Part shown: one piece after another, positions 1 through 10,724 of the stretch
Layout of the letters: every line of letters begins with the position of its first letter
Numbering within the stretch: the stretch's first letter is position 1
Assembly (NCBI GenBank): GCA_003255065.1
Contig: QAOA01002395.1
Coordinates: forward strand, 186,001-250,000
From: Cercis canadensis
Taxonomy: Eukaryota; Streptophyta; Magnoliopsida; Fabales; Fabaceae
Length of the DNA stretch: 64,000 nt
Reading direction: 5' to 3'
Program-made: the position numbers and the translations under genes
The notes under the pieces: generated by a model
Database searches by the model: none
What the model was told of the DNA's origin: nothing
What the model saw: only the letters and a program-made list of their open reading frames with translations

Positions 1-3000
1 CTAAGAACAGACTGAAACTCATTATCAGGCACACATCTCCTAGTAATTTGATCACTGCAGAATTTCCAGAGATAGGGATCATCCCACACATAATATTTCG
101 CCTCACTCTTTAACTTGTCTAATTGGGCACGTGTGAGGTGTGAGGGCAAAGCATGGGCAGCTAAATAATTAACAAGGTCTGCATACCATGGAAACTCACC
201 ATGCAGCCCTAACAGCTGCTCGTCAGGAAAGGAATCCTGAATGGGCAGTAGATCAAGATCTCGCTCTATGCGGCTGAGGTGGTCAGCAACCAGGTTCTCC
301 GCTCCACTCTTGTCGCGGATCTCCACATCGAACTCTTGAAGCAGCAACATCCACCTAATCAGTCGTGTCTTGGCATCCGGTTTCTTCAAGAGATACTTCA
401 GAGCTGTATGATCGGAAAACACCACAACCTTCGAATCTATCAAATAAGACCTGAACTTATCTAATGCAAAAACAATAGATAGAAGTTCTTTTTCAGTGGT
501 GGTGTAATTCGCTTGAGCAGCATCCAGAGTTCTCGAAGCATAGTAAACCACATGAGGAACTTTGGCCACTCGCTGCGCCAAGACCGCTCCCAAGGCATAG
601 CTCGAAGCGTCGCACATCAGCTCGAATGGGAGTGTCCAATCAGGTGGCTGAATGACAGGGGTACTGGTGAGAGCTAGCTTTAGGCGGTTGAAAGCTTCCT
701 TGCACTTCTGGTTGAACAGAAACTCCACATCTTTCTGCAGAAGGCTAGACAGCGGAATGGCTATCTTGCTGAAGTCTCTGATAAAGCGCCGGTAGAAACC
801 TGCATGTCCAAGAAATGATCGCACTTCCCGCACGCATGTGGGGTAAGATAAAGCAGTTATGACATCTATTTTAGCAGGATCTACCTCAACCCCTTTTCTA
901 GATACTACATGGCCTAAAACTCTACCTTGTTCTACCATGAAATGGCATTTTTCAAAATTTAAGACAAGGTTAGTCTCAATGCAGCGATGTAGTACTCTAG
1001 CTAAGCTACTCAGACAGTCATCAAAAGAAGAACCATAAACAGTAAAATCATCCATAAACACCTCCATGCACTCCTCTAAAAAATCAAAGAATATACTAAC
1101 CATGCACCTCTGGAAAGTACCAGGGGCGTTGCAAAGGCCGAAAGGCATCCGCCGGTAAGCAAACGTGCCGAAGGGACATGTAAAAGTGGTCTTCTCTTGA
1201 TCCTCTGGTGCTATATGAATCTGGAAGTACCCAGTGTAGCCATCCAGGAAGCAGTAATGGGATTTCCCAGCTAACCGCTCCAGCATTTGATCGATGAACG
1301 GCAGGGGGTAATGATCCTTCCTGGTGGCTTGATTCAGCCTCCTGTAATCAATGCAGACCCGCCAGCTATTCTGCACTCGGGTAGGCAGCAACTCGTTGTT
1401 CTGGTTGGCCACCACTGTCACCCCGGATTTCTTTGGAACGACCTGCACTGGGCTCACCCAAGTGCTGTCAGATATAGGATAAATGATGCCAGCTTGCAGA
1501 AGCTTGGTCACCTCCTTCTTTACTACATCCAGGATGAGAGGGTTTAATGGCCTCTGGGGCTGCCGCACTGGTTTAGCGCCATCTTCAAGTAATATGCGAT
1601 GCATGCATGTAGATGGACTAATGCCAGGAATATCTACTAATGTCCAGCCAATGGCTCGCTGATGCTCGCGCAGAATGCACAACAATCTTTCCTCTTGCTC
1701 AGGCAGTAAATTGTTGGCCACAATTACTGGAAGCTGCTCTGCAGAGGCCAAATACGCATACTTCAGATGCTTAGGCAGAGGCTTCAGCTCTAGCTTGGGT
1801 GGCTGCACTGCAGAGGGCAGAAATCTGGGTGGCTGTATGTCAATCTCTGCAGACTGAATCTCCTCCTGAACAGCAGCTGCTGCCAGCTCTGGGGAACCAG
1901 AGTTATCATCACGTAAAAACGTGGAGATCTCAGCACAAATAGCACAGCCAGAATCACCGTCACAATCAGTACAAGATTGGCACTGAATAGAATCATCAAA
2001 ACCAGCCAAATCAGGTAAATCATCACACATATGACGGTAAACATCCTTAACCAGATCATCAATCACATCAATGTGAAAGACAGCATGCTCATCCATGGGA
2101 TGCTTCATAGCATCAAAAATGTTGAACTGCACAACAGATTCACCAAACTCCATGGATAGAGTTCCTGCATACACATCAATTTTGGTCCGCGCAGTCTTGA
2201 GGAATGGTCGGCCCAGAATGAGTGGAGCCTTGCTGGATTGTGACTGTCCTTCCATCAATTCGCCAAACTCCATGGATAGAGTTCCTGCATACACATCAAT
2301 CTTTGTCCGCACAGTCTTGAGGAATGGTCTGCCCAGAATGAGTGGAGCCTTGCTGGATTGTGAGTGTCCTTCCATCTCCAGAATGTAGAAATCTGTTGGA
2401 AAGATCAGCTCATCAACTCTGACCAACACATCTTCAATCAACCCAGCTGGATAAGCACTGCTCCTGTTGGCTAGCTGTATCACAACTCCTGTGGCATTCA
2501 AGGGTCCAAGCCCGAGGGAACTGAAAACAGACATAGGCATGACATTGATCGAAGCGCCTAGATCTAGCATGGCATGCTCGAACTTGGAATTGCCTATAAC
2601 ACAGGGGATTGTGAAAGTCCCTGGATCCTTGCACTTCTGAGGCATAGGTTGAATAAGGGCTGAGACATTCTGACTCATGCTAATCCGCTCATTGCCCTTC
2701 TGCCTCCTCCTCTGGGTGCATAATTCCTTGAGAAATTTGGCATATTTAGGAATTTGCTTGATAGCATCCAGCAAGGGAATGTTAACTTCCACCTTCCTAA
2801 ACGTCTCCAGAAGCTCTCTATCTTTCTTTGCCTCATCTTGCTTCTTGGACAGAGTAGCTCTCTGTGGAAAGGGAAGAACTACTGCAGGCAGCTTGCTTGC
2901 AGGTGCAAGGTTGATTGGCTCAGGAACTGCTTGCTCTGCTGGTTGGGACTCACTGGCAGGTCGAGGCTCGGCTAGCTCTTGCAAGGATTTGCCAGACCTC

Positions 3001-3239
3001 AATGTGATAGCATTCACATTACTCCCATTTGGATTGGGAATTGTCTGTGAAGGGAGTTTGCCAGAACCCTTGGACTGCAACTGGCTAACTGATGATGCCA
3101 ATTGTCCAATCTGTGTTTCCAGATTCTGCATGGTGGACTCTGCCCTCTGCTGGAACTGGATGTTGCTGGTGGCCATCTGCTTCACCAGATCTTCCAATGA
3201 AGGCTCAGGTTTGGATGTTGACGGGTTGGCTGGCTGCAT
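1..3239 (-). CDS. Athila-like Ty3/Gypsy gag-pol polyprotein, partial (left copy)
   Basis: Encodes the structural and replication polyprotein of an LTR retrotransposon. From the first Met after a stop at about 3,243, the minus frame stays open for about 1,079 codons and runs off the left edge inside integrase. In order: Gln-rich gag C-terminus; aspartic protease with DLGAS near residues 226-230; RT with FMDDF near 728-732; RNase H starting at MCDAS near 876; then DHLSRIE and the beginning of integrase. The zinc-binding HHCC of integrase lies beyond the edge. A 40-residue in-frame duplication sits inside the protease region (about 287-367). Upstream gag is interrupted by stops, so the element is not intact, but absence of stops across protease-RT-RNase H suggests recent activity compared with the second copy. 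The RT motif, gag type and the tRNA-Asp primer site of its sister copy point to the Athila group. High confidence in family, moderate for clade. Confidence 0.9.
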   Translation of the reverse strand, partial: MQPANPSTSKPEPSLEDLVKQMATSNIQFQQRAESTMQNLETQIGQLASSVSQLQSKGSGKLPSQTIPNPNGSNVNAITLRSGKSLQELAEPRPASESQPAEQAVPEPINLAPASKLPAVVLPFPQRATLSKKQDEAKKDRELLETFRKVEVNIPLLDAIKQIPKYAKFLKELCTQRRRQKGNERISMSQNVSALIQPMPQKCKDPGTFTIPCVIGNSKFEHAMLDLGASINVMPMSVFSSLGLGPLNATGVVIQLANRSSAYPAGLIEDVLVRVDELIFPTDFYILEMEGHSQSSKAPLILGRPFLKTVRTKIDVYAGTLSMEFGELMEGQSQSSKAPLILGRPFLKTARTKIDVYAGTLSMEFGESVVQFNIFDAMKHPMDEHAVFHIDVIDDLVKDVYRHMCDDLPDLAGFDDSIQCQSCTDCDGDSGCAICAEISTFLRDDNSGSPELAAAAVQEEIQSAEIDIQPPRFLPSAVQPPKLELKPLPKHLKYAYLASAEQLPVIVANNLLPEQEERLLCILREHQRAIGWTLVDIPGISPSTCMHRILLEDGAKPVRQPQRPLNPLILDVVKKEVTKLLQAGIIYPISDSTWVSPVQVVPKKSGVTVVANQNNELLPTRVQNSWRVCIDYRRLNQATRKDHYPLPFIDQMLERLAGKSHYCFLDGYTGYFQIHIAPEDQEKTTFTCPFGTFAYRRMPFGLCNAPGTFQRCMVSIFFDFLEECMEVFMDDFTVYGSSFDDCLSSLARVLHRCIETNLVLNFEKCHFMVEQGRVLGHVVSRKGVEVDPAKIDVITALSYPTCVREVRSFLGHAGFYRRFIRDFSKIAIPLSSLLQKDVEFLFNQKCKEAFNRLKLALTSTPVIQPPDWTLPFELMCDASSYALGAVLAQRVAKVPHVVYYASRTLDAAQANYTTTEKELLSIVFALDKFRSYLIDSKVVVFSDHTALKYLLKKPDAKTRLIRWMLLLQEFDVEIRDKSGAENLVADHLSRIERDLDLLPIQDSFPDEQLLGLHGEFPWYADLVNYLAAHALPSHLTRAQLDKLKSEAKYYVWDDPYLWKFCSDQITRRCVPDNEFQSVL
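2141..2380 (-). repeat. 120-bp tandem duplication inside protease coding region
   Basis: Two adjacent copies with period 120 bp (2,141-2,260 and 2,261-2,380) differ at only a few bases. Because 120 is divisible by three, the frame is kept and 40 residues are repeated. The second gypsy copy has a single unit here (about 7,640-7,760), so the duplication is specific to the left copy. Confidence 0.9.
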
Positions 3240-3404
3240 AGGCTACTGCTGGAATGGTGGCCTGTTTTGTTGAAACTGGCTCTGCCTGGCTGGCTGAAAT
3301 TGGCTTTATTGTTGCCAAGGTTGCCTATACTGCTGCTGTTGCTGTGGCTATTGTTGGGAGGACTGCTGTTGTGGTGCTGTAGCATTGCCATATCTGAAAA
3401 TAGG
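3240..3404 (-). pseudogene. gag segment with stop codons, upstream of open frame
   Basis: Continuation of the left-copy gag: a Gln-rich stretch homologous to about 8,640-8,750 of the other copy. It has in-frame stops at about 3,243, 3,306 and 3,350, each a Gln CAG/CAA to TAG/TAA type change. Homology to gag ends at about 3,400, where the sequence switches to retrotransposon 3' noncoding DNA. Confidence 0.7.
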
Positions 3405-4096
3405 CTCAATGGGGGTAATCAAAAGGAAATAATACAAGGTTGACTATTTGGCAAAGTAGCTAAATCAAGAAAGAATGCCTCAATCATGTTCATGTATGCA
3501 ATGAAAATGTAGCCTAAAAAAGAATCAAGCAAGTTCTAGAGTTAACAAATTCCATGAGTGAAAATCACACAAGAAGGAAAAAGAATGGCACAATTTCTAA
3601 ATCCATCCATTAAAAGGCTCAAAACTCACAAGGCATGTATCTATCAAACTTAATCATCAATCCAACATCTAAAACCAAGCATGTGAAATTAAGGATGGAA
3701 AACAAGTTATTCAATCATGCTATGAATCTTGAAATGTAATTACTTTAAACTTACAATTGTACAATTTCTACAACATCATTGGAGGGTAATTAAAACAGAA
3801 AAATGATAACAAAAACAGAAAAAACAGCAAGAACAACAAACAAAAAAATTAAAACAGAAAACAACAAATTTACAGAAATAGTAAAGTAATCAACTAAACT
3901 AATCAACTAACCTAATCAACTAATCAACTAAACAGAAAACAATAAAGCAGCTAAACTATACAGAAATCCCTCCCCCACACTTAAATTTTACATTGTCCTC
4001 AATGCAAAAACTTCAAAAAGTAGCAACAGATGACAATTAATAGCAAGTAGTCACATAAGGACAAGTAAAGTAAAAGAGAGAGAAGAAACATCCTTA
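3405..4096 (-). other. 3' noncoding region of second Athila-like copy
   Basis: No gene. On the minus strand this follows the integrase stop (about 4,097) and contains the GTGTGGGGGAGG-type run (about 3,961-3,975) seen after integrase in plant gypsy elements. The distal part (3,405-3,560) is recognisably related, in reverse complement, to 19,560-19,720, the 3' region of the plus-strand element. The expected 3' LTR is missing because the region is joined directly to gag of the left copy. Confidence 0.7.
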
Positions 4097-5511
4097 TCAG
4101 GGGAGGTAGATGGCATCTTGCAAGTGGACCTCCTCCACTATGTCCTCCTCAGCGCCCTCATAAAATGGCTTGTGGCGATGCCCATTCACCTTGAAAGCAT
4201 TGCTAGTGGACTTACTCGCTATCTCCACTGCACCATAAGGAAAAACCTTGGTGACAATAAACAGACCAAGCTACCGAGAACGGAGCTTGCCAGGCATGAG
4301 CTTTAAGCGAGAGTTATAACAATAAACGGACCAAGCCACCGAGAACGGAGCTTGCCAGGCATGAACTTTAAGCTAGAGTTATACAAGAGGACTTTCTGGC
4401 TAGTAGAGAACTCCTTCCTCAGCACCATGTTATCATGAAACCGCTTGGTCTTTTCCTTGTAAAGGCAGGAGCTCTCATAAGCATCCAAACGAAGCTCCTC
4501 AAGCTCTTGGAGGTGAAGCTTTCTCTGGGACCCAACTTGGCTCAAATTAAGGTTGCACTGCTTGACCACCCAATAGGCTTTGTGCTCAAGTTCCACTGGA
4601 AGGTGGCAGGCTTTGCCAAAAACTATCCGGTAAGGAGACATCCCAATAGGTGTCTTGAAAGCAGTCCGGTATGCCCACAAAGCATCCTCGAGTCGCAAAC
4701 TTCAGTCCTTCCGATTAGGTTGGACAGTCTTCTCCAAGATACACTTGATCTCCCTGTTGGAGACTTCAGCTTGCCCATTGGTCTGAGGGTGGTAAGGGGT
4801 CGAAACCTTATGCATGACACCATATTTCTTCATTAAAGCTGTCATAGTCCGGTTGCAGAAATGNATGGCCCTAGGAATGCCAAATCTGCAGAAAATGTTT
4901 GATCTAACAAAATCCACAACAACTTTAGAATCATCAGTACGGGTGGCTTTCGCTTCCACCTACTTAGACACATAATCCACAACAAGTAAGATGTAAACAA
5001 AACCGAAAGAAACAGGAAAATGCCCCATAAAGTCAATACCCCAGACATCAAAAATCTCACAGAATAGCAAAGGCTGCTGGGGCATCTCATGCCTATAGGA
5101 AATGTTCCCGGTTCTCTGACATTGTTCACAAGATTTACAAAATATATGTGCATCCCTAAATAAAGTGACCCAATACAATCCAGAGTCTAAGACCTTCCTA
5201 GCCGTACGTTGGGGACCAAAATGTCCACCACATGCAAAGGTATGGCAAAAGCTAAGAACAGACTGAAACTCATTATCAGGCACACATCTCCTAATAATTT
5301 GATCACTACAAAATTTCCAGAGATAGGGATCATCCCACACATAATATTTCGCCTCACTCTTTAACTTGTCTATTTGGGCACGTGTGAGGTGTGAGGGCAA
5401 AGCATGGGCAGCTAGATAATTGACAAGATCTGCATACCATGGAAACTCACCATGCAGCCCTAACAGCTGCTCATCAGGAAAGGAATCCTGAATGGGCAGT
5501 GGATCAGGATC
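4097..5511 (-). pseudogene. Athila-like integrase, broken (second copy)
   Basis: Would insert retrotransposon cDNA into the host genome. Reading right to left: zinc-binding N-terminus (H..H and C..C around 5,120-5,250), catalytic core starting with the GIDFMG stretch near 5,030, the [12 protein letters not shown] block near 4,780, and the C-terminal GKLRSRW-like domain near 4,340, ending at a stop at about 4,097. Breaks: TGG to TAG stops near 4,958 and 4,700; an N at 4,864 where the segment carrying the second catalytic Asp should be; and a 65-bp tandem duplication near the C-terminus that shifts frame. It follows RNase H in the same polyprotein. Clearly non-functional as assembled. Confidence 0.88.
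4255..4384 (-). repeat. 65-bp tandem duplication in integrase C-terminus
   Basis: Two near-identical units (4,255-4,319 and 4,320-4,384). The length is not a multiple of three, so translation past the duplication leaves the integrase frame. The plus-strand element (around 19,115-19,180) has one unit. Confidence 0.85.
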
Positions 5512-6845
5512 TCACTCTATGCGGCTTAGGTGGTCAGCAACCAAGTTCTCTGCTTCATTCTTGTCTCGGATCTCCACATCAAACTCTTGAAGTAGCAGCA
5601 TCCATCTAATCAGCCGTGGCTTGGCATCCGGTTTCTTCAAGAGATACTTCAGAGCTGTATGATCTGAAAACACCACAACCTTAGAATCTATCAAATAAGA
5701 CCTGAACTTATCTAATGCAAAAACAATAGATAAAAGTTCTTTTTCAGTGGTTGTGTAGTTCGCTTGAGCAGCATCCAGAGTTCTTGAAGCATAGTAAACC
5801 ACATGGGGAACTTTGGCCACTCGCTGCGCCAAGACAGCTCCCAAGGCATAGTTCGAAGCGTCGCACATCAGCTCGAATGGGAGTGTCCAATCAGGTGGCT
5901 GAATGACAGGGTTACTGGTGAGAGCTAGCTTCAGGCGGTTGAAAGCTTCCTTGCACTTCTGGTCAAACAGAAACTCCACATCTTTCTGCAGAAGGCTAGA
6001 CAGCGGAATGGCTATCTTGCTGAAGTCTCTGATAAAGCGTTGGTAGAAACCTGCATGTCCAAGGAATGATCGCACTTCCCGCACGCATGTGGGCTAAGAT
6101 AAAGCAGTAATGACATCTATTTTAGCAAGATCTACCTCAACCCTCTTTCTAGATACTACATGGCCTAAAACTATACCTTGCTCTACCATGAAATGACACT
6201 TTTCAAAATTTAAGACAAGGTTAGTCTCAATGCAGTGATGTAGTACTCTAGCTAAACTACCTAAACAGTCATCAAAAGAAGAACCATAAACAGTAAAATC
6301 ATCCATAAACACCTCCATACACTCCTCTAAAAAATCAGAGAATATACTTACCATGCACCTCTGGAAGGTACCAGGGGCGTTGCAAAGGCCGAAAGGCATC
6401 CGCTGGTAAGCAAACGTGCCGAAGGGACATGTAAAACTGGTCTTCTCTTGATCCTCCGATGCTATACGAATCTGGAAGTACCCAGTGTAGCCATCCAGGA
6501 AGCAGTAATGCGATTTTCCAGCTAACCGCTCCAGCATTTGATCGATGAACGGCAGGGGGTAATGATCCTTCCTGGTGGCTTGATTGAGCCTCCTGTAATC
6601 GATGCAGACCCGCTAGCTGTTCTGCACTCTGGTAGGTAGCAACTCGTTGTTCTGGTTGGCCACCACTGTAACCCCAGATTTCTTCGGGACGATCTGCACT
6701 GGGCTCACCCAAGTGTTGTCAGATATAGGATAAATGATGCCAGCTTGCAGAAGCTTGGTCACCTCCTTCTTTACCACGTCCAGGATGAGAGGGTTTAATC
6801 GCCTCTGGGGTTGCCGCACTGGTTTAGCGTCATCTTCAAGTAATA
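5512..6845 (-). pseudogene. Athila-like RT-RNase H (second copy)
   Basis: Reverse transcriptase and RNase H part of the polyprotein. RT reads from about 6,845 (GIIYPISDNTWVSPVQ) through CPFGTF and MPFGLCNAP to the catalytic FMDDF near 6,300; RNase H ([10 protein letters not shown] near 5,870, [26 protein letters not shown]) ends at a stop at 5,512. Stops interrupt near 6,612 (Trp codon changed) and 6,092, so RT is split into pieces. Compared with positions 240-1,590 of the left copy, a stretch I compared by eye is about 94% identical. The start abuts an N at 6,846, where the RT N-terminus is repeated. Confidence 0.88.
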
Positions 6846-6846
6846 N

Positions 6847-7092
6847 CGATGCAGACCCGCCAGCTGTTCTGCACTCTGGTAGGTAGCAACTCGTTGTTCT
6901 GGTTGGCCACCACTGTAAACCCAGATTTCTTCGGGACGATCTGCACTGGGCTCACCCAAGTGTTGTCAGATATAGGATAAATGATGCCAGCTTGCAGAAG
7001 CTTGGTCATCTCCTTCTTTACCACGTCCAGGATGAGAAGGTTTAATCGCCTCTGGGGTTGCCGCACTGGTTTAGCGCCATCTTCAAGTAATA
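6847..7092 (-). repeat. Duplicate of RT segment across single-N contig join
   Basis: These 246 bases repeat 6,600-6,845 almost exactly, separated by the single N at 6,846. Both flanks being the same length and ending exactly at the N indicates two overlapping contig ends placed side by side. It duplicates the RT N-terminus on paper only. Confidence 0.85.
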
Positions 7093-8833
7093 TGCGATGC
7101 ATGCATGTAGATGGACTAATGCCAGGAATATCTGCTAACGTCCAGCCAATGACTTGCTTATGCTCTCGCAGAATGCGCAGCAATCTTTCCTCTTACTCAG
7201 GAAGTAAATTGTTAGCCACAATTACTGGAAGCTGCTTTGCAGATGCCAAATACGCATACTTCAAATGCTTAGGCAGAGGCTTCAGCTCTAGCTTGGGTGG
7301 CTGCACTGCAAAGGGCAGAAATCTGGGTGACTGAATGTCAATCTCTGCAGACTAAATCTCCTCCTGAACAGTAGCTACTGCCAGCTTTGGGGAACCAGAG
7401 TTATCATCACGTAAAAAGGTGGAAATCTCAGCACAAATAGCACAGCCAGAATCACCGTCACAATCAGTACAAGATTGGCACTGAATAGAATCATCAAAAC
7501 CAGCCAAATCATGTAAATCAGCACACATATGACGGTAAACATCCTCAACCAAATCATCAATCACATCAATGTGAAAAACAACATGCTCATCCATGGGATG
7601 CTTCATAGCATCAAAAATGTTGAACTGCACAACAGAATCGCCAAACTCCATGGATAGAGTGCCCGCATACACATTAATCTTGGTCCGCGCAGTCTTGAGG
7701 AATGGTCTGCCCAGAATGAGTGGAGCCTTGTTGGATTGTGACTGTCCTTCCATCTCCAGAATGTAGAAATCTGTTGGAAAGATCAACTCATCAACTCTGA
7801 CCAACACATCTTCAATTAATCCAGCTGGATAAGCACTGCTCCTGTTGGCTAACTGAATCACAACTCCTGTGGCATTCAAGGGTCCAAGCCCGAGGGAACT
7901 GAAAACAGACATAGGCATGACATTGATAGAAGCGCCTAGATCTAGCATGGCATGCTCGAACTTGGAATTGCCTATAACACAGGGGATTGTGAAAGTTCCT
8001 GGATCCTTGCACTTATGGGGCAGAGGTTGAATAAGGGCTGAGACATTCTGACTCATGCTAATCCGCTTATTACCCTTCAGCCGCCTCCTTTGGGTGCACA
8101 ATTCCTTGAGAAATTTGGCATATTTAGGAATTTGCTTGATAGCATCCAGTAAGGGAATGTTAACTTCCACCTTCCTGAACGTCTCCAGAAGCTCCCTATC
8201 CTTCTCAGCCTCATCTTGCTTCTTGGACAGAGTAGCTCTCTGTGGAAAGGGAAGGGCTACTGCAGGCAGCTTGCTCGCAGGTGCAAGGTTGATTGGTTCA
8301 GGAACTACTTCCTCTGCTGGTTGGGACTCACTTGCAGGTTGAGGCTCGGCTGGCTCTTGCAAGGATTTTCCAGACCTCAATGTGATAACACTCACATTAC
8401 TCCCATTTGGATTGGGAATTGTCTGTGAAGGGAGTTTGCCAGAACCCTTAGACTGCAACTGGCTAATTGATGATGCCAATTGCCCAATCTGCATTTCCAG
8501 ATTCTGCATGGTGGACTCTGCCCTCTGCTGGAACTGGATGTTGCTGGTGGCCATCTGCTTCACCAAATCTTCCAATGAAGGCTCAGGTTTGGATGTTGAC
8601 GGGTTGGCTGGCTGCATAGGCTGCTGCTGGAATGGTGGCCTATTTTGTTGAAACTGGCCCTGCTTGGCTGATTGAAATTGGTTCTGTTGTTGCCAGGGTT
8701 GCCTATACTGCTGTTGCTGTGGCTGTTGTTGGGAGGACTGCTGTTGTGGTGCTACCAGGGTTGTAAGTGTTGGAGTACGGATCATATCTAAGCTGCTGCT
8801 GCGATTGGTATGGGGATCGATCAGGAAAAACAC
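7093..8833 (-). pseudogene. Gag C-terminus, protease and RT linker (second copy)
   Basis: Open from 8,833 to 7,352, then a stop, then continued homology to 7,093. Contents in order: Gln-rich gag tail, conserved gag motif (RKVEVNIPLLDAIKQIPKY), aspartic protease DLGAS near 7,940, and a Cys-rich stretch (about 7,430-7,500) before RT. The frame differs from the preceding gag piece because roughly 50 bp are missing near 8,760 compared with the other copies. Protease would cut the gag-pol polyprotein. The stop at 7,352 and another near 7,195 separate it from RT. Confidence 0.85.
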
Positions 8834-10050
8834 CTACTCTAGCTACAGAGGGATCCTGAAATCCAGAATCACCATCTTGCAGTGTAGGGCATGCGTCTGT
8901 AGGATGTGATGGATAAGCACAAATGCCACACAAGCTTACAGGTTGAGGTGTGGATACTTGTCGCCCCACTGCCAATTGCCTGACCAAGGAGGTCAATTCA
9001 TCAAGTCTGTGCTCCATTCTTTGTTGGTCAGCAAGTGATACACCAACTTCATTGACTCCCCTGGTGGAATGAATCATCCTGACACCAAACTGCTGGGAAT
9101 TCTCTGCTATATTGGAAATTAAATCTCTGGCAGCAGCAGGTGTTTTATCCACTAATGCTCCTCCACTAGCAGAATCAATGTTACTTCTATCCGAAGGTGA
9201 CAAGCCCTCATAGAAATATTGTATCAACAGCTGATCACTTATTTGGTGATGGAGGCAGCTTGAACACAGCTTTGTAAACCTCTCCCAATACTCATGCAAT
9301 GTCTCCCCTGGCAGTTGCCTTATGCCACATATGTCTTTGCAAATGGCAGCAGTTCTGGATGCAGAGAAGAACTTTGCTAGAAATAGCTTCTTCATGTCAC
9401 TCCAATTTCTGACCGAACCTTGTGACAAGTAAAAGAGCCAGTCTTTAGCTGCATCAGCAAGAGAGAAAGGGAATGCTCTCAACTTGATCTGCTCTTTAGA
9501 AATTCCTTGTGGCCTCATTGTTGAACAAACCACATGGAATTCCTTTAAATGTTTATGAGGATCTTCACCTGCAAGACCATGAAACTTTGGCAGCAAGTGT
9601 ATCAATCCAGATTTCAATTCAAAAGCAGTATCAATCTCTGGATATTAGATCCCTAAAGGTTGGTAAACAACATCAGGGGTGGCCAATTCCTTAAGAGTTA
9701 TGTCTCTAGGTTGCATATTATGATTATTATTTCCTGCTCTATTAGCATTATCAGCTCTATTACCTTCATCAACAGGATCAATTGGTAAGCAACATCAGGG
9801 GTGGCCAATTCCTTAAGAGTTCTGTCTTTAGGCTGCATGTTATTATTATTATTATTATTTCCAGCTCTATTAGTATTATCAGCTCTATTACCTTCATCAA
9901 CAGGATCAACAACAGGAATAACAATAGGAGTTCTAGCTTCAGCCATGGTAGGATCTAAATTATCAACAGCCATATGTGCTCTATTAAGTGTATGCAAGGT
10001 TCTATTTCTGGGTCTACTTCAAGCAATACAAAAGGAGAAGACCTAGTCAT
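8703..10050 (-). pseudogene. Athila-like gag, frameshifted
   Basis: Nucleocapsid/capsid protein that would package element RNA in the cytoplasm. A candidate ATG at 10,050 opens a short frame that needs a shift near 10,005 to enter the next piece. The capsid core is open from 9,617 to 8,703 (LLPKFHGLAGEDPHKHLKEF, then LRAFPFSL, then LHEYWERF) and is followed by the Cys/His cluster CGICAYPSHPTDAC. A 122-bp tandem duplication (9,661-9,904) breaks the N-terminal part. Gag overlaps the following frame by 131 bp because of an internal deletion. Confidence 0.85.
9661..9904 (-). repeat. 122-bp tandem duplication in gag N-terminus
   Basis: Two diverged units with period about 122 bp (starting near 9,661 and 9,783), each with the same run encoding the TLKELATPDV-type gag segment followed by an AT-rich ATT-repeat tract. 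The length is not a multiple of three, so the gag frame shifts. Confidence 0.8.
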
Positions 10051-10700
10051 ACACCATGCAAACAAGTGGCTAAATGCCTAAACACACCACAATGCACAAA
10101 AACACAGAAAAACACACAAAATTGGCAGAATTTAGCCAAAACCGAAACACACTAAAAACACAAAACAAAGGTAAAAAGACACCAAAATAAGACTAGAAAA
10201 GGTATCTAAAGATTTTTAAAAAAATTTCTACTACCATAGGACGAAAGGTGGATGAAAATGGAACTCAAAAATCAAATAAAAAATCTTTAAAAAATAGAAA
10301 AGTGGTCAAAACAGTCGAATTTGGCTTAAAAAAGCAGACCGAAGGGAATTGGATCCCTTTTCCTTCAACTGACCAAGTTTCAGGTCAATCGGAGCACAAA
10401 ATTTTGTTCGGAACAGTAGAACCGAAAATCACTAAATCAAGCCAAATCGAAGGGAAAACAAGGAAAAATTAAACCAAATTAACATGTTTAACACAAGGAC
10501 AACCTAAAACATTGAGGGGAACCTCAAAGCAAGAAAAACAATGGCCACTGGCCTCAAACAGAATGAATACTTGGCCAAAAAGTTATGGAAAAAGTGGTCA
10601 AAACCCTAAAAAGAACAAAAACTCAAACACAAGCAAAGTGATTTATGGGGAAGTTAAAAGTCAGTTTTACTACTAATAATATGGATTCAAAGATAGAACA
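10051..10700 (-). other. Retrotransposon 5' leader
   Basis: No gene. A-rich on the plus strand, between the gag start and the primer site, in the position of the untranslated leader of the minus-strand element. The short open frame at 10,248-10,472 (+) has no recognisable protein features. Confidence 0.65.
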
Positions 10701-10719
10701 ATCCCCGGCAATGGCGCCA
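10701..10719 (-). other. Primer binding site, tRNA-Asp type
   Basis: The minus strand reads TGGCGCCATTGCCGGGGAT, complementary (one mismatch) to the 3' end of plant tRNA-Asp. It lies five bases inside the LTR end at 10,725. This primer is typical of Athila-group elements. Confidence 0.9.
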
Positions 10720-10724
10720 AAATT

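Noticed and set aside
2677-3273. 198-codon plus-strand frame
   Set aside because: It is the antisense of the open gag frame; its homologue in the other copy (8,055-8,651) is broken differently and no protein features are visible.
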